Assembly (NCBI RefSeq): GCF_042186555.1
Contig: NC_133327.1
Span: 325,326,746 to 325,390,745 of the forward strand
DNA: 64,000 nt
Reading direction: 5' to 3'
Source of the DNA: Aquarana catesbeiana
Lineage: Eukaryota; Chordata; Amphibia; Anura; Ranidae
Shown: one piece after another, positions 32,469 to 42,473 of the stretch
Layout of the letters: each line of letters starts with the position of its first letter
Position numbering within the stretch: the first letter of the stretch is position 1
The notes under the pieces: model-generated
The model's input: only the letters and a program-made list of their open reading frames with translations
The model's database searches: none
What the model was told of the DNA's origin: nothing
Made by a program: the position numbers and the translations under genes

Positions 32469-33795
32469 CCACTTGCCGACCAGCCGCCGCAGTTTTACTG
32501 CAGCAGAATGGTACGGCTGAGCGAAACGACATTATGTAACATTGCTTTGCCCTGTGGCCACTAGGGGGGCTAGCTTGCTGGTGTGAGAGCCCGGTGTTCT
32601 GCCGAGAAAGTTCCGCTCGGCGGATAAGGACCCCCCTCCTGCGCAGTAGGATCCGGCAGAAATAGCAGAAGGGGAATAGGTCCAAATCAGCTGTACACGG
32701 CGCCTGTAAGAGGGCCCCTCGCGGGCTCGCTTCGCTCGCCACGCTTCGGGCACAGCCTCGCTTCGCTCGGCTCTTTTAGATTCCCCCTCTAGGTCCACTT
32801 GGATGGTAGGGAAGGAACCTGGACCCAGAGCGCAGGCGCCGTGTACAGCTGATTGTCGATCTTGAGTTCGGCTATCTCCGGCGGGTGTTAGTAGTTCGTA
32901 CTGCGCAGGCGCTGCGCCTGCGCAGTACAGGGGGGGAACTTATCCGCCGAGGGAACTTATTCGGCAAGACACTGGCGGTCACAATCACCACGGGGCTCCC
33001 GCAATCGCTGATGACACACCGAGAACTGGGATCTGTGTGTGTAAACACACAGTTTCTGGTTCTCTGAGGGGAGAAGAGACTGATCATCTGTTCATACACA
33101 GTATGAACAGCGATCTGTCATCTCCCCTGCACAGTCCCCTCCCCCCTTCAGTAAAACACACACTAGGGAACACATTAACCCCTTGATCGTCCCCTAGTGT
33201 TAACCTCTTCCCTGACAGTGACATTTTTAGAGTAATCAGTGCATTTTTTTATAGCACTGATAGCTGTATAAATGCCAATGGTCCCAAAAAGGTGTCAAAA
33301 GTGTCCAATGTGTCCACCATAATGTCGCAGTCCCTATAAAAATCGCAGATCGCCACCATTACTAGTGAAAAAAAAAACTTAATAAAAATATCCCCTCTTT
33401 TGTAGACACTATAAATTTTGTGCAAACCAATCAATATACGCTTATTGCAATTTTCTTTTTGCCAAAAATATGTAGAAGAATATATATCGGCCTAAACTGA
33501 GGAAAAAAACATTTTTTTAAATATATTTTTGGGGGATATTTATTATAGCAAAAAGTAAAAAATATTGCTTATTTCAAAATTGTCGCTCTTTTTTGTTTAT
33601 ATTGCATAAAATAAAAACCGCAGAGGTGATCAAATACCACCAAAAGAAAGCTCTATTTGTGGGGAAAAAAGGACGTCAATTTTGTTTGGGTGTAACATCG
33701 CACAACTGCGTAATTGTCAGTTAAAGCAACGCAGTGCCAAATCGCAAAAAGTGCTCTGGTTAGGAAGGGGGTAAAATCTTCCGGGGCTGAAACAG
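32469..33795. mobile_element. TTAA-flanked non-autonomous element (piggyBac-like)
   Basis: Bounded by TTAA at 32465-32468 and 33796-33799. The left end reads CCACTTGCCGACC and the right end, inverted, reads CTGTTTCAGCCCC. The copy at 62494 shows the second end as CCACTTCAGCCC, so the original inverted repeat was probably TTAACCACTT. A TTAA duplication is the piggyBac signature. Internal text such as 'caaaagaaagctctatttgt' is shared with 17990-18030 and, inverted, 62625-62660. No transposase. A 27-bp GC-rich palindrome lies near 32900 ('gcgcaggcgctgcgcctgcg'). Confidence 0.75.
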
Positions 33796-33799
33796 TTAA

Positions 33800-34092
33800 C
33801 TGACAAAATTGAAGCCTTAGGAGGCCCCATGAGCTCGCAGGGCTGAAAAAAAAAATCTAAGGTCCCTTGCTCACATGTTTACATACGTACTAGGAACAAT
33901 TTTCGACAAGAGCTAATTAACCTACCAGCGTGTCTTTGGAGTGTGGAAGGAAACCGGAGTACCCGGAGGAAACCCACGCAAGCGCAGGGAACATGCAAAC
34001 TTCATGCAGATAGTGCCCTGGCCAGGATTTGAACCAAGGACCTCAGAGCTGCAAGGTAGAAGTCCTAACCATTAAGCAGCGAACAGTGCCAT
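33800..34092 (-). mobile_element. tRNA-derived SINE (right part of a split copy)
   Basis: Contains 'ccggagtacccggaggaaac', 'cacgcaagcgcagggaacat' and 'gccaggatttgaaccaagga'. The last is the complement of an RNA polymerase III B-box (GGTTCAAATCC), so the SINE reads on the - strand with its tRNA-like head at the right. This type is widespread in vertebrates. The tail half lies at 31587-31627, separated by the two nested elements. Confidence 0.75.
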
Positions 34093-34545
34093 AGCAGAAT
34101 CAATTCACCATCTGTGTTATAATGTAACAATGTCATCATATCATATATCTAGGTGATCATTGCCAATGTCTGCCACAGAGGAACAAGAGAAGCCAAGATT
34201 TATTTTTGCAAGTGCCAGAAAGGTTTTCCCTTGTCTGGAATGTTCAGGGTTTCCGCCAACACTTGCCAATCAACCAATAAATTCAACCATCTACAGTTTG
34301 GTTATAAATGTTTTAGGATCACTTTACTTTAGTTGACCCCGTCTGCCATCTACTGGACTTAGTGAATATTACACCTAGTTAGCACACTGAAGACCTTCAG
34401 AAGAATGTTCCTTTTAGCGTAACGTGCATTGAAATTCTTTGCTATAATAATAATATAGTATTATCAATATTTGATATTAATAAATAATAGCAATAGTACA
34501 AATAGCAGTGATGTTTTAAGACCACAGCAAATTGTTGTGTGACAC
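34093..34545. other. no gene seen
   Basis: AT-rich spacer. No recognised feature. Confidence 0.4.
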
Positions 34546-34548
34546 TAA

Positions 34549-34961
34549 GAGCCCTTTCACACTGGGGCGGTTTGCAGGCGCTATTGCGCTAATAATAGCG
34601 CCTGCAAACCGACCCGAAAGTGCCGCTACTTTCATTCCAGTGTGAAAGCCCCGAGGGCTTTCACACTGGAGCGATGCGCTGGCAGGACGGTAAAAAAGTC
34701 CTGCCAGCAGCATCTTCGGAGCGGTGAAGGAGCGGTGTGTATACCGCTCCTTTACCGCTCCTGCCCATTGAAATCAATGAGATGGCGCGGCTATACCGCC
34801 GGCAAAGCGCCTCTGCAGAGGCGCTTTGCGGTGGTATTTAATCCTTTCTCGGCCGCTAGCGGGGGGTAAAACCGCCTTGCTAGCGGCCGCATACCGACGG
34901 TAAAACGCCGCTAATAATAGAGGCGTTTTACTGCCGCCCCCGCCCCAGTGTGAAAGGGCTC
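34549..34961. mobile_element. foldback MITE with TAA duplication (Harbinger-like)
   Basis: TAA flanks both sides (34546-34548, 34962-34964). Ends GAGCCCTTTCACACTGGGGC and its complement are near-perfect. The interior has several nested palindromes, such as 'gcaggcgctattgcgctaat' / 'aatagcgcctgc' and 'gcggccgcataccg'. A related copy lies at 52205-52554. Confidence 0.85.
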
Positions 34962-34964
34962 TAA

Positions 34965-35600
34965 GAGTATGATGATACTCATTCTTGGCACAAATATTTC
35001 TGTTTTAAAGCAAATAAAACAGTGAAGTGTTATTAAACAATTTTCTGATTTTTAACTCAGTTGTTAGACTGAACCCTAAAACTTCATCTAACATTACCTA
35101 ACCCTTGCCTAATACTTTAAAAAGACATAACCTTACATGTTCCTATATTAGGAGCATGTATGCTAAGTAATGTGTAAGTAAAACCTATTGGCATGCATTA
35201 CTTCTCACAGAGATCATGGTACTCTTCCAGATAATGCATTCATTTTGCTTTTTCTGCAGTAAGTCTGCACCATCTCTGTTTAGGAATCATTAAAGGTCAG
35301 TATCTACTTCCTGGACTACAATGATGGCCCAGGGATGATGCAGACATTTCATGATACTACCTCTCACCTTGTGAGCTGGTAGGAAGTTTATAGTAGTAAC
35401 CTGCTGGAAGCGTAGGCATCATTCACACTGGCAATGACATACATGCATCTATAGGACATCTCTAAGTGCATATACATGCATATAATTATTTCAAATGGTA
35501 GAATTCATACTGTGCCCCCACCTCTATATAGGTGCATTCAGGTTACTTGCATTTAGAGAAAATAGAATTCTGTAAGTCCAGGAGCAGATTAGATCCTCTG
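34965..35600. other. no gene seen
   Basis: AT-rich spacer without a recognised feature. Confidence 0.4.
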
Positions 35601-35601
35601 A

Positions 35602-35861
35602 ACCCTGGTTCACACCAGTGTGGCTTTGAAGTTGTGCTACCTCAGTGCAACTGCAAAGCAGTGCACTGTCACTTGTGGCTTCCTGACATCTGTGCAACTT
35701 CATTTAACAGATGTCAATGCATGTCGCACTTAAGTCGCACAGAAATAACGCAGTAACATTTTTTTTTTTTTTTAGAGTCGCAGTGATTTGACCAGTTCCA
35801 TTGGAATGCGACTTGTCATACGACTTTGAACTGCCGAGTCGCACTGGTGTGAACCAGGGCT
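35602..35861. mobile_element. foldback MITE (ccctggttcacaccagtg)
   Basis: Left end ACCCTGGTTCACACCAGTG pairs with the right end 'cactggtgtgaaccagggct'. A 15-T run (35758-35774) lies inside. It is non-coding. Confidence 0.8.
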
Positions 35862-37174
35862 AAATGTGTGTAAAGAGAAAGTAATCTGGGAGGTATAACA
35901 TTTGTTTATACACACCAGATCAATTTCATGTGCAGGAGGCTAGTGTAAATTTAGGCTAACACTGTGCGTTTTGGCAAAGTCTGCAGCAGACTGATTACAT
36001 CATTCTAAGAATATGATCTTCTACTGACTAGGCACGGTCACTTGTCTGGAGTGCCAGGACTGCTTTTAATAATAAAACAGAATTTGTTCCTCTTTTTACA
36101 CAATATAGTATTGCCTTATATTGCAACATGTCAGAAATGTATTTGTGCAGACTCTCAGAATTTTAACTTTAACACTCAAACCTGAGACTTTATTGGCCAT
36201 AGTCTGGGCACAGGTGCACTTTATTTATATATCTTTAATAAGCAGTGAAAGAGCTTTAAAACAAGACCTCACTCACTGACCTTTCTAGCTGCATGTATGA
36301 TGAAGTTATTCATTCTGAAAGATCACAACAAAATCTCACCACCTCGTCCAAAGAACGCCATGTATTTATAGAAAAAAATACAAGGCGTTCTATGAATGGC
36401 AGCAGTGCCAAACACTCATTTCCTGTGTTCTATGCATGATGATAGAGCTTCCAGCTGTAAAGATGAATTTCTCTGCAATACCTATAGCTACATAGGTAAA
36501 GGCTTGTTTTAATTTTTTTTTTTTTTTCCTTATTCAAAATATGTAAATGCAGAGATTCGCTTTAACATTTAGTTTTTAAAAGAAAACTGTGCTGGGGAGA
36601 CTATGTAGGCTATCATTGTTGAACTGCTAGTTGCCTTTGCCTTACTTTTGAGTCACTGACCAAGATCAAGCCTGCAAATCTGGAAAGACAGATCCAGAGA
36701 TCTGAATACTTTGCTCTGGGTCAGTGACAGCCAGGGAACTAGTATCCATACTAGCAGCATTTACCTGTCACCTACAGGTGCCTGCAGATCAGATTTGGTA
36801 TAAAACTCAACCAACTTAACCCTTAAAGAAACCTTTTTCTATGGGAGAATTATGGGGGATGCCACTTTCTGACCTCATGAAAATACCAGTTGCCTGGCTT
36901 TTATGCAGAGTGTGTGTGTGTAAGCCTGTCATGGGAGAAAAATGTACAATTCCTTGAAATCGCTGGCTGCCCGGCTGTTATGCTAACCTCTTACTTCAGC
37001 ACTTTAATTCACTACTGTGGGACACACACATAGAGAAGGGCTTCTGACTTTTTTTCTACTTTCTTCATCTACACATTGGTTCTGGGTCTGTGGTTCAGAA
37101 AACAAAGACGGTGGGTCATAAAAACAGCCAGGTAAATAGGATTTTCAAAAGGTGCTGTGCAACAGTAGTTTTTC
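35862..37174. other. no gene seen
   Basis: About 1.3 kb of AT-rich intergenic or intronic sequence with a T-run at 36513-36527. No coding frame or repeat end was recognised. Confidence 0.4.
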
Positions 37175-37435
37175 GGGTTGATTTACTAAATGTAAATAGA
37201 CTGCGCACGTTGCAAAGTGCAGTTGCCCTCTGCAAGTGCAGTTGCTCCAGAGCTTAGTAAATGAGGCAAGACTTCACTTTGCAAAGAGTACCCAATCACA
37301 TGCAAGGAAAAAAAAAAAAAAAAACCTGCATTTTTGCTTGCACATGATTGGATGATGGAAGTTAGCAGAGCTTCTGCTCATTTACTAAGCTCTGGAGCAA
37401 CTGCACAGTCTTTTTGACTTTAGTAAATCAACCCC
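37175..37435. mobile_element. foldback MITE (gggttgatttactaaa family)
   Basis: Starts 'gggttgatttactaaatgta' and ends 'gactttagtaaatcaacccc'. The inner halves 'gcagagcttctgctcattta' and 'gagcttagtaaatgaggcaa' pair loosely. Confidence 0.8.
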
Positions 37436-38147
37436 TTTGTGTCCCTTTCATGGCAGGCTTACAATACTCTAACAATTCACCTCCTTTAAATCCCAACTTT
37501 ATCCAATTTTATATTTTTTAGTAGGATGTTTTTAAAATTCTGTGTTTCCATCAGTGACACCATTGCAGAGATTTTCCTCACTTCCTGCCCTTGTGATGCC
37601 CAGACATGTAATTGAAAGTGCAATCATCACTGGGGCAGGAAGGAGTGGCCAGCAATGAACACATTGTCAGAAATTCTAACGTTTCCCCGTTCACACTTAA
37701 GGGACACCACTGCATTGTGTTTTTGGGACATTTTTGGAGCAGCACTATTCATTTGAATGGGCCTCCCTCTGCTTGAAATGTGTGCCAACTAAGCTTATAT
37801 ACCAAATTTTGGCATCAAGTTTTTTGCACGTTTTGTTACATGCCTGCTACCTGTGTTTGGAGCGACGTTAAAAAATTATGGCGTTGCATGTTCTTCAGAT
37901 GTAAACAGGACTTTAATATGTTTTTGTCTGTGAACCTCCAATGAAGGGATTTTCATCAATTCCTAGTCCAACAGTAATGAAACAGATGACAATGAAAGCC
38001 TGGCAGAGGCTTTTCGAAACTCCCCACCAAAAAAAAAAAAAAAGTTATCTGTCATGCTGAACCAGTGGCTACAATGCTGAGGTAAAGAACTGGTACAAGC
38101 ACATAGTGCTGTGACAGAACTCCTGACTGACATATTGTTCCATATGG
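37436..38147. other. no gene seen
   Basis: Mixed sequence; 37680-37920 has 'gttcacacttaag' and may be a decayed MITE. An A-run lies at 38030-38042. Confidence 0.4.
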
Positions 38148-38437
38148 TGTACCTAAATCCACTTCAATATGTTCAAAATTCCACAGCCAGAATCCTGACT
38201 AGGTCTGGTACAAGTGATCCTATTACCCCTATCCTGGAGTCCTTGCACTGGCTACCCATCAGGTTTCATATAGACTTTAAGATCCTCTTGCTCACCTATA
38301 AGGCTCTTCATTGCTTGGCATCCTATTATCTCTCTGTACTTTTATCAACTTACTCCCCCCCCCCTTGTAACCTCCGCTCCTCAAATTTGTTTACTGTGTG
38401 TTCCCTCTACTCACCTACACTCAATGGGGGACAGAGC
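38148..38437 (+). pseudogene. L2-type LINE ORF2, C-terminal part (left of hAT insertion)
   Basis: Encodes YVQNSTARILTRSGTSDPIT, then LHWLPIRFHIDFKILLLTYK and ALHCLASYYLSVLLS, the conserved tail of L2/CR1-type reverse transcriptases. It is interrupted at 38438 by a hAT element and resumes at 39111. It is 5'-truncated, with the RT core absent. Confidence 0.8.
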
Positions 38438-39110
38438 CAGTGGCGGTGTGTCCATAAGGGCGCCCCCTCTGTCATGCCACTCCCTATATGTAAAATGGAT
38501 AGATTCATGCATGAATCTATCTATCTATCTATGGCCACTGTAGCCACTTCCTATTCAGGCGTCCGACCCCTTTTCGGACGCCGGGCACCTGAATTCCAGT
38601 GGCAGGGGGATATTTTTGAAGCACCTGATTAGAGCCATAGGCTCTAATAGGCTTCAAAAAAAGGTGGACTCGTGGCGCAGAGCATTGCGCTACGAGCCCA
38701 TCCAGGTGTGTTGGCAAAGCAATGAATATTTGCTTTGCTAACACTGAACCGCCTCTCTGCCAATCATGGAACGCGGGTCTAATACCCGTCACCTGATTGG
38801 CTGAAGGTGCAGACATCCCTATTAGACGCCTAGCGGAACGGAGGAGGAGATGTACAGGAACCATGGAGGATGCAGGAGCAGTCGGCTGGCCATTCCACAG
38901 CTTGCCGCTGTCAACCGGATGGGGTAAGTGCCGGTCTGACAGCGGGCGAGTGGGGGTCACAGTGGCTGCATATTATGGGCACAGGCTGCATATGATGGGC
39001 ACAGAGGCTGCAATTGATGGCACAGTGAGGCTGCAAGTGATGTTTTTTTTTTTTTTTAATTTTTCAGTTTGTTTGCGCCCCCCAAATTTTTGTAGCACCA
39101 GCCGTCACTG
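38438..39110. mobile_element. hAT non-autonomous element with exact 8-bp TSD
   Basis: The 8-bp duplication gacagagc occurs at 38430-38437 and 39111-39118. The inverted ends are CAGTGGCGGTG and, from the right, CAGTGACGGCTGG. The interior includes foldbacks ('gcgtccgaccccttttcgga', 'ctcgtggcgcagagcattgc' then 'gctacgag') and a short 'gcatattatgggcacaggct' tandem (38967-39030). No transposase. The frames at 38529-38960 (-) and 38797-39237 (+) are chance frames. Confidence 0.9.
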
Positions 39111-39352
39111 GACAGAGCCTTCTCCTGTTATGCTCCAAAACTCTGGAACTCACTTCCAAAGAACATCAGCGTCATCTTCTCTAAACTCGTTCAAATCAAA
39201 TCTAAAAACATTTTTCTTTAGACAAGCTTTCACTTAATTGTCCCTTTTCCCTTATGTTATCCTGTGTATTTCTTGTGTTCTCCTTGTAAAGCGCTTTGAG
39301 AAGCCACCTTTTAAAGACACTATATAAAATAAAGTTGATTATTATTATTGTT
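39111..39352 (+). mobile_element. L2-type LINE 3' end (right of hAT insertion)
   Basis: Continues the L2 coding tail (SCYAPKLWNSLPKNIS in one frame, NSFKSNLKTFFFRQAF) and ends in the typical L2 3' terminus 'tgtaaagcgctttgagaagc' ... 'actatataaaataaagttga' with a short TTA repeat tail. Confidence 0.8.
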
Positions 39353-40086
39353 CCATGATAAAGTGTCAGCATAAAAAGCATAACAATAGGGTGAACATGT
39401 CAGCCAAAAAAGCAAAGGGGCTTCTATATTTTTCTCAGCACAGATTTCCTCTAAAAAATACAGAACAGAGGCTTGTAATAAGCAATTCGGCTCCTTACCA
39501 TTGGCTACACCTTTATTATCTGCGGATATACATTTTAAAAGAAAAATATCTGCTTGGAAGCCTCTTGAAAATCAGTGACAGGTGATATGTCTGACAGCCT
39601 GTGAAGTAAAAAAGTTACACAAAGCAAAATATTTGGAATTAGCAGGGACGTGAGAGCAGTCTGGAATGTTTCACCCCATGTACCAACATTCTAAAATTCC
39701 CATGAGCACTACACCAAAATTAGGGTGCACAAAAGGGCTTTTACAATGTTAAGATGACATATAGGGTTATACCATATAGAACCAGACATTACTGGAACAT
39801 TTTCTTGTGAGGGTCTTGTCATATTATTCCTTATGCTTACACTGGGTTTAAGTGATTTGCTTTAGTTATTTGCACCACCATCATCTGAGTCAGTCATTGT
39901 AGGATAAGACTCTACCAACTGTCATCAAAAGGTAGTTTTGGATTATGTTCACTCCAGACAACCACAAAGCATGGTTCTATAATGTATAAATAACTGCTTA
40001 TTTTTGTGGCATTCACCATCAAAAAAAGCCCCATATCACTTTTCCACTTGACATAACCTAAAATCTCTTTCCAAATGTGTGACTAA
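39353..40086. other. no gene seen
   Basis: AT-rich sequence. The 76-codon frame at 39355-39585 has no recognisable features. Confidence 0.4.
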
Positions 40087-40246
40087 AGCCCACACTATTA
40101 GATTTTCTGCAGACTTTTGTCTTCAGATTTACTAAAACCCTAGAATATGAGGTCAAACCTTAAGAGTTTCAATTTGTATACAATCAGGCAGGCCCTTACA
40201 CTACATGGTTTTGGTAAATCGGAAGACAAAAATCTGTATGGGGTCT
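40087..40246. mobile_element. foldback MITE
   Basis: Ends pair: 'agcccacactattagatttt' with 'aaaatctgtatggggtct', and 'tcttcagatttac' with 'gtaaatcggaaga'. Its centre resembles that of the next element ('tcaggcaggcccttacacta'). Confidence 0.6.
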
Positions 40247-40250
40247 AAGG

Positions 40251-40436
40251 CTGGCCATACATTATACAATTTTCTTGTACAACTTCCATTTAGATTTACC
40301 AAAACCATATAATATGAGGTCAGACCTAAACACTTTTAATTTCCATGCAGTCAGGCAGCCCCTTATACTAATTAGTTGAAGGTAAATTTAAAGAAAATTC
40401 AATAAGAAAATTATATGGTGTATGGCCAGCTTAACT
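40251..40436. mobile_element. foldback MITE ('ctggccatac' family)
   Basis: Begins 'ctggccatacattatacaat' and ends 'atatggtgtatggccagctt', inverted repeats of the family also at 9508-9832 and 40651. Confidence 0.75.
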
Positions 40437-40650
40437 TCCATTAAATGTTGTTACCATACTGGGCCTGTTTGTAAGAAAACTGGAGCAAAACAATACAGGG
40501 CTTTTTGCCCATAGCTTTCATTACCAAGTCTTCAGTGTAAAGATGCTGCACAGATTAGGACTGGTGATATGTGACAAAAAAAACCCCAGCTATTAATTTC
40601 TCCAGTTTCCATCACCAGTCTTGGTCATCATAGAAAATAAAAATGTTGCT
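40437..40650. other. short spacer
   Basis: No feature recognised. An A-run lies near 40577. Confidence 0.35.
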
Positions 40651-41015
40651 TATGCTGCCCATACACTATATGTAAAATTGGCCGAAATTCGGTCATTTAG
40701 ACAGTTTATCGATTTTGTGCCCATTAACTGGTTGAAAAATGAAAAATTATTGGGACTTTTTTGAGCCGAAAGAAATGAAGAACAAGTTTGGAGATTTTCT
40801 GCCGAACGAACGATAAATTGAAAGGTTAATGTGTTTCCTGTTCGAACTGCCTGCACTAAGTATATGTAAAAAAACTAACAAAAAATGCATTCATTTATGT
40901 CCACTGAACAATTTATCGGTCATTACATGATGACACTATCGTTTACGCTCACAGACGAATGTTAGTTTTTTTTAAATGGGTTCGGCCGATTTTTCATATA
41001 GTGTATGGCCAGCAT
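40651..41015. mobile_element. foldback MITE next to the PRSS35 coding exon
   Basis: Starts 'atgctgcccatacactatat' and ends 'catatagtgtatggccagca'. The segments 'ggccgaaattcggtcattta' and 'tgggttcggccgatttttca' pair partly. It lies about 170 bases upstream of the splice acceptor of the PRSS35 exon. Confidence 0.75.
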
Positions 41016-41170
41016 TAGTCATAATCACCAATTTTACATGCAAAAAAATAACACAAGAATCCTAATGGTTCATATGGGCATTGCCAACATTATGCTTTCA
41101 CCTAATCTAGCGCACACATTTATATGGACCATGCAAACCTATTTTATTGATTTCTACTTATTTATATTAA

Positions 41171-41182
41171 TTTCTCTTTTAG
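41171..41182 (+). promoter_or_regulatory. splice acceptor of the PRSS35 coding exon
   Basis: A pyrimidine-rich 'tttctcttttag' ends 20 bases before the ATG. PRSS35 in other vertebrates has its whole coding sequence in the last exon (recalled), so an acceptor just upstream of the start is expected. Alternative AGs at 41189 and 41199 cannot be excluded. Confidence 0.6.
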
Positions 41183-41201
41183 TTCTAGAGTTCGGGGCAG
41201 A

Positions 41202-42473
41202 ATGGATTGCCTCCATCTAGTATTCCTCTTTTCCTTGATCTTATTATCCAACACCAGTAAAGCAGATGATTCAGATCAGGAGGGCATAACTTGGCACATC
41301 AAGGAAATACCTCACATAGTCACTTCAGATGTTGTCCACCTCAGCAGCCCAAAATTTGAAGCAGAACCAAATCTAGAACTCCATGGAACCTGTGGTATTG
41401 AATGTCAGAAGAAACTGCCACCACCTACTCTACATGATCTGGAAAACTTTTTGTCTTTTGAAAGTATGTATGACAATGGTACACGCACCATGACAAAAGT
41501 AAATGTCCAAACCTGGTTTTCTGGAAGTCTCCATCAGAGCAATGTATCAGCAAAACACAACATGCGTAAAAAGCGACAAGTTTATGGCACAGATAGTAGG
41601 TTCAGTATATCAGACAAACATTTTATGACCAACTACCCCTTTAGTACTGCAGTTAAATTATCTTCTGGCTGCAGTGGTATCCTTATTTCACCAAAACATG
41701 TTCTAACAGCTGCCCATTGTGTACATGATGGTACTGATTATGTTAAAAATTCCAAAAAATTACGTGTTGGGATTCTTAAGATTAAGACAAAGATGGGTGG
41801 CAAAAGAAATCGAGGATCAAGGAAAAACAAAGGAGATACCTCTGATGATGCTAGTTCAACAAAGCATGGTAAAAAACAAAGAAGAAAGTCCATGCAAAAA
41901 AGGTCCGTAGCAGATGTAGACCAAAAATTCACAAGCTCTGGGAAAGAAAAAGGCTCCATGCCTGGAAAGCCTTCCTTCCAGTGGACAAGAGTAAAAGCTA
42001 TTCAGATTCCTAATGGCTGGTTGAGGGATGTATCAAAAAACATGACTCTTGACTATGACTATGCAGTTCTGGAATTAAAGCGTACGCAAAAGAAGAAGTT
42101 TATGGAGTTTGGAATTAGTCCAGAAATTGACAAGATGCCAGGGAGCAGAGTACATTTCTCAGGATTTGATGATGACAGGGCTGGGCAGTTGGTATACCGG
42201 TTTTGCAGTGTTTCGGTGGAATCTAATGATCTATTTTATCAGTATTGTGATGCAGAACCTGGCTCTAGTGGTTCTGGTATTTACATCCGTCTCAAAGAGC
42301 CAAATAAGAAGAAGTGGAGCAGGAAAATCATTGCCATCTATTCTGGTCACCAGTGGGTGGACGTTGGCGGAGAACAGCAGGATTACAATGTTGCCATCAG
42401 AATTACTCCACTGAAGTATGCACAGATATGTCTCTGGGTACATGGAAACAATGCTGATTGTTCTCAAGGATAA
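41202..42473 (+). CDS. PRSS35: Serine protease 35 (PRSS35), secreted
   Basis: An intact 423-residue protein, slightly longer than human PRSS35 (413). A signal peptide lies at ~1-20. A prodomain with paired cysteines (CGIEC, 64-68) leads to a furin-type site RKKR (122-125), then QVYGTDSRFSI, which is highly conserved in PRSS35. The trypsin-like domain has His172 (LTAAHC) and Asp286 (DYDYAVLEL). A Lys/Arg-rich family insert spans ~194-256. The catalytic serine position is GSSGSG, Ser356. PRSS35 rather than PRSS23 is chosen because of the long basic insert and the ending AQICLWVHGN. Human PRSS35 has Thr at the catalytic position and is called inactive, so this frog form may be active. Possible N-glycosylation: Asn92, 114, 280. 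The start has A at -3 and G at +4. Confidence 0.96.
   Translation: MDCLHLVFLFSLILLSNTSKADDSDQEGITWHIKEIPHIVTSDVVHLSSPKFEAEPNLELHGTCGIECQKKLPPPTLHDLENFLSFESMYDNGTRTMTKVNVQTWFSGSLHQSNVSAKHNMRKKRQVYGTDSRFSISDKHFMTNYPFSTAVKLSSGCSGILISPKHVLTAAHCVHDGTDYVKNSKKLRVGILKIKTKMGGKRNRGSRKNKGDTSDDASSTKHGKKQRRKSMQKRSVADVDQKFTSSGKEKGSMPGKPSFQWTRVKAIQIPNGWLRDVSKNMTLDYDYAVLELKRTQKKKFMEFGISPEIDKMPGSRVHFSGFDDDRAGQLVYRFCSVSVESNDLFYQYCDAEPGSSGSGIYIRLKEPNKKKWSRKIIAIYSGHQWVDVGGEQQDYNVAIRITPLKYAQICLWVHGNNADCSQG

Noticed and set aside
32700..32780. GC-rich text with 'cgcttcgctcg' repeats as a CpG island promoter
   Set aside because: It lies inside a TTAA-flanked repeat element and is short, so composition comes from the element.
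38111..38632. 173-codon frame as a host gene
   Set aside because: The first two thirds is L2 reverse-transcriptase tail and the rest is hAT element sequence past an 8-bp duplication.
38665..38700. Possible tRNA-like stem near 'ctcgtggcgcagagcattgc'
   Set aside because: Only one stem-loop forms; no full cloverleaf or B-box follows.
38529..38960. 143-codon - strand frame
   Set aside because: Lies entirely inside a non-autonomous hAT element and has no transposase similarity.
41005..41220. Frame overlapping the PRSS35 start
   Set aside because: It begins in a MITE and runs through the intron-acceptor region in a different frame from PRSS35.
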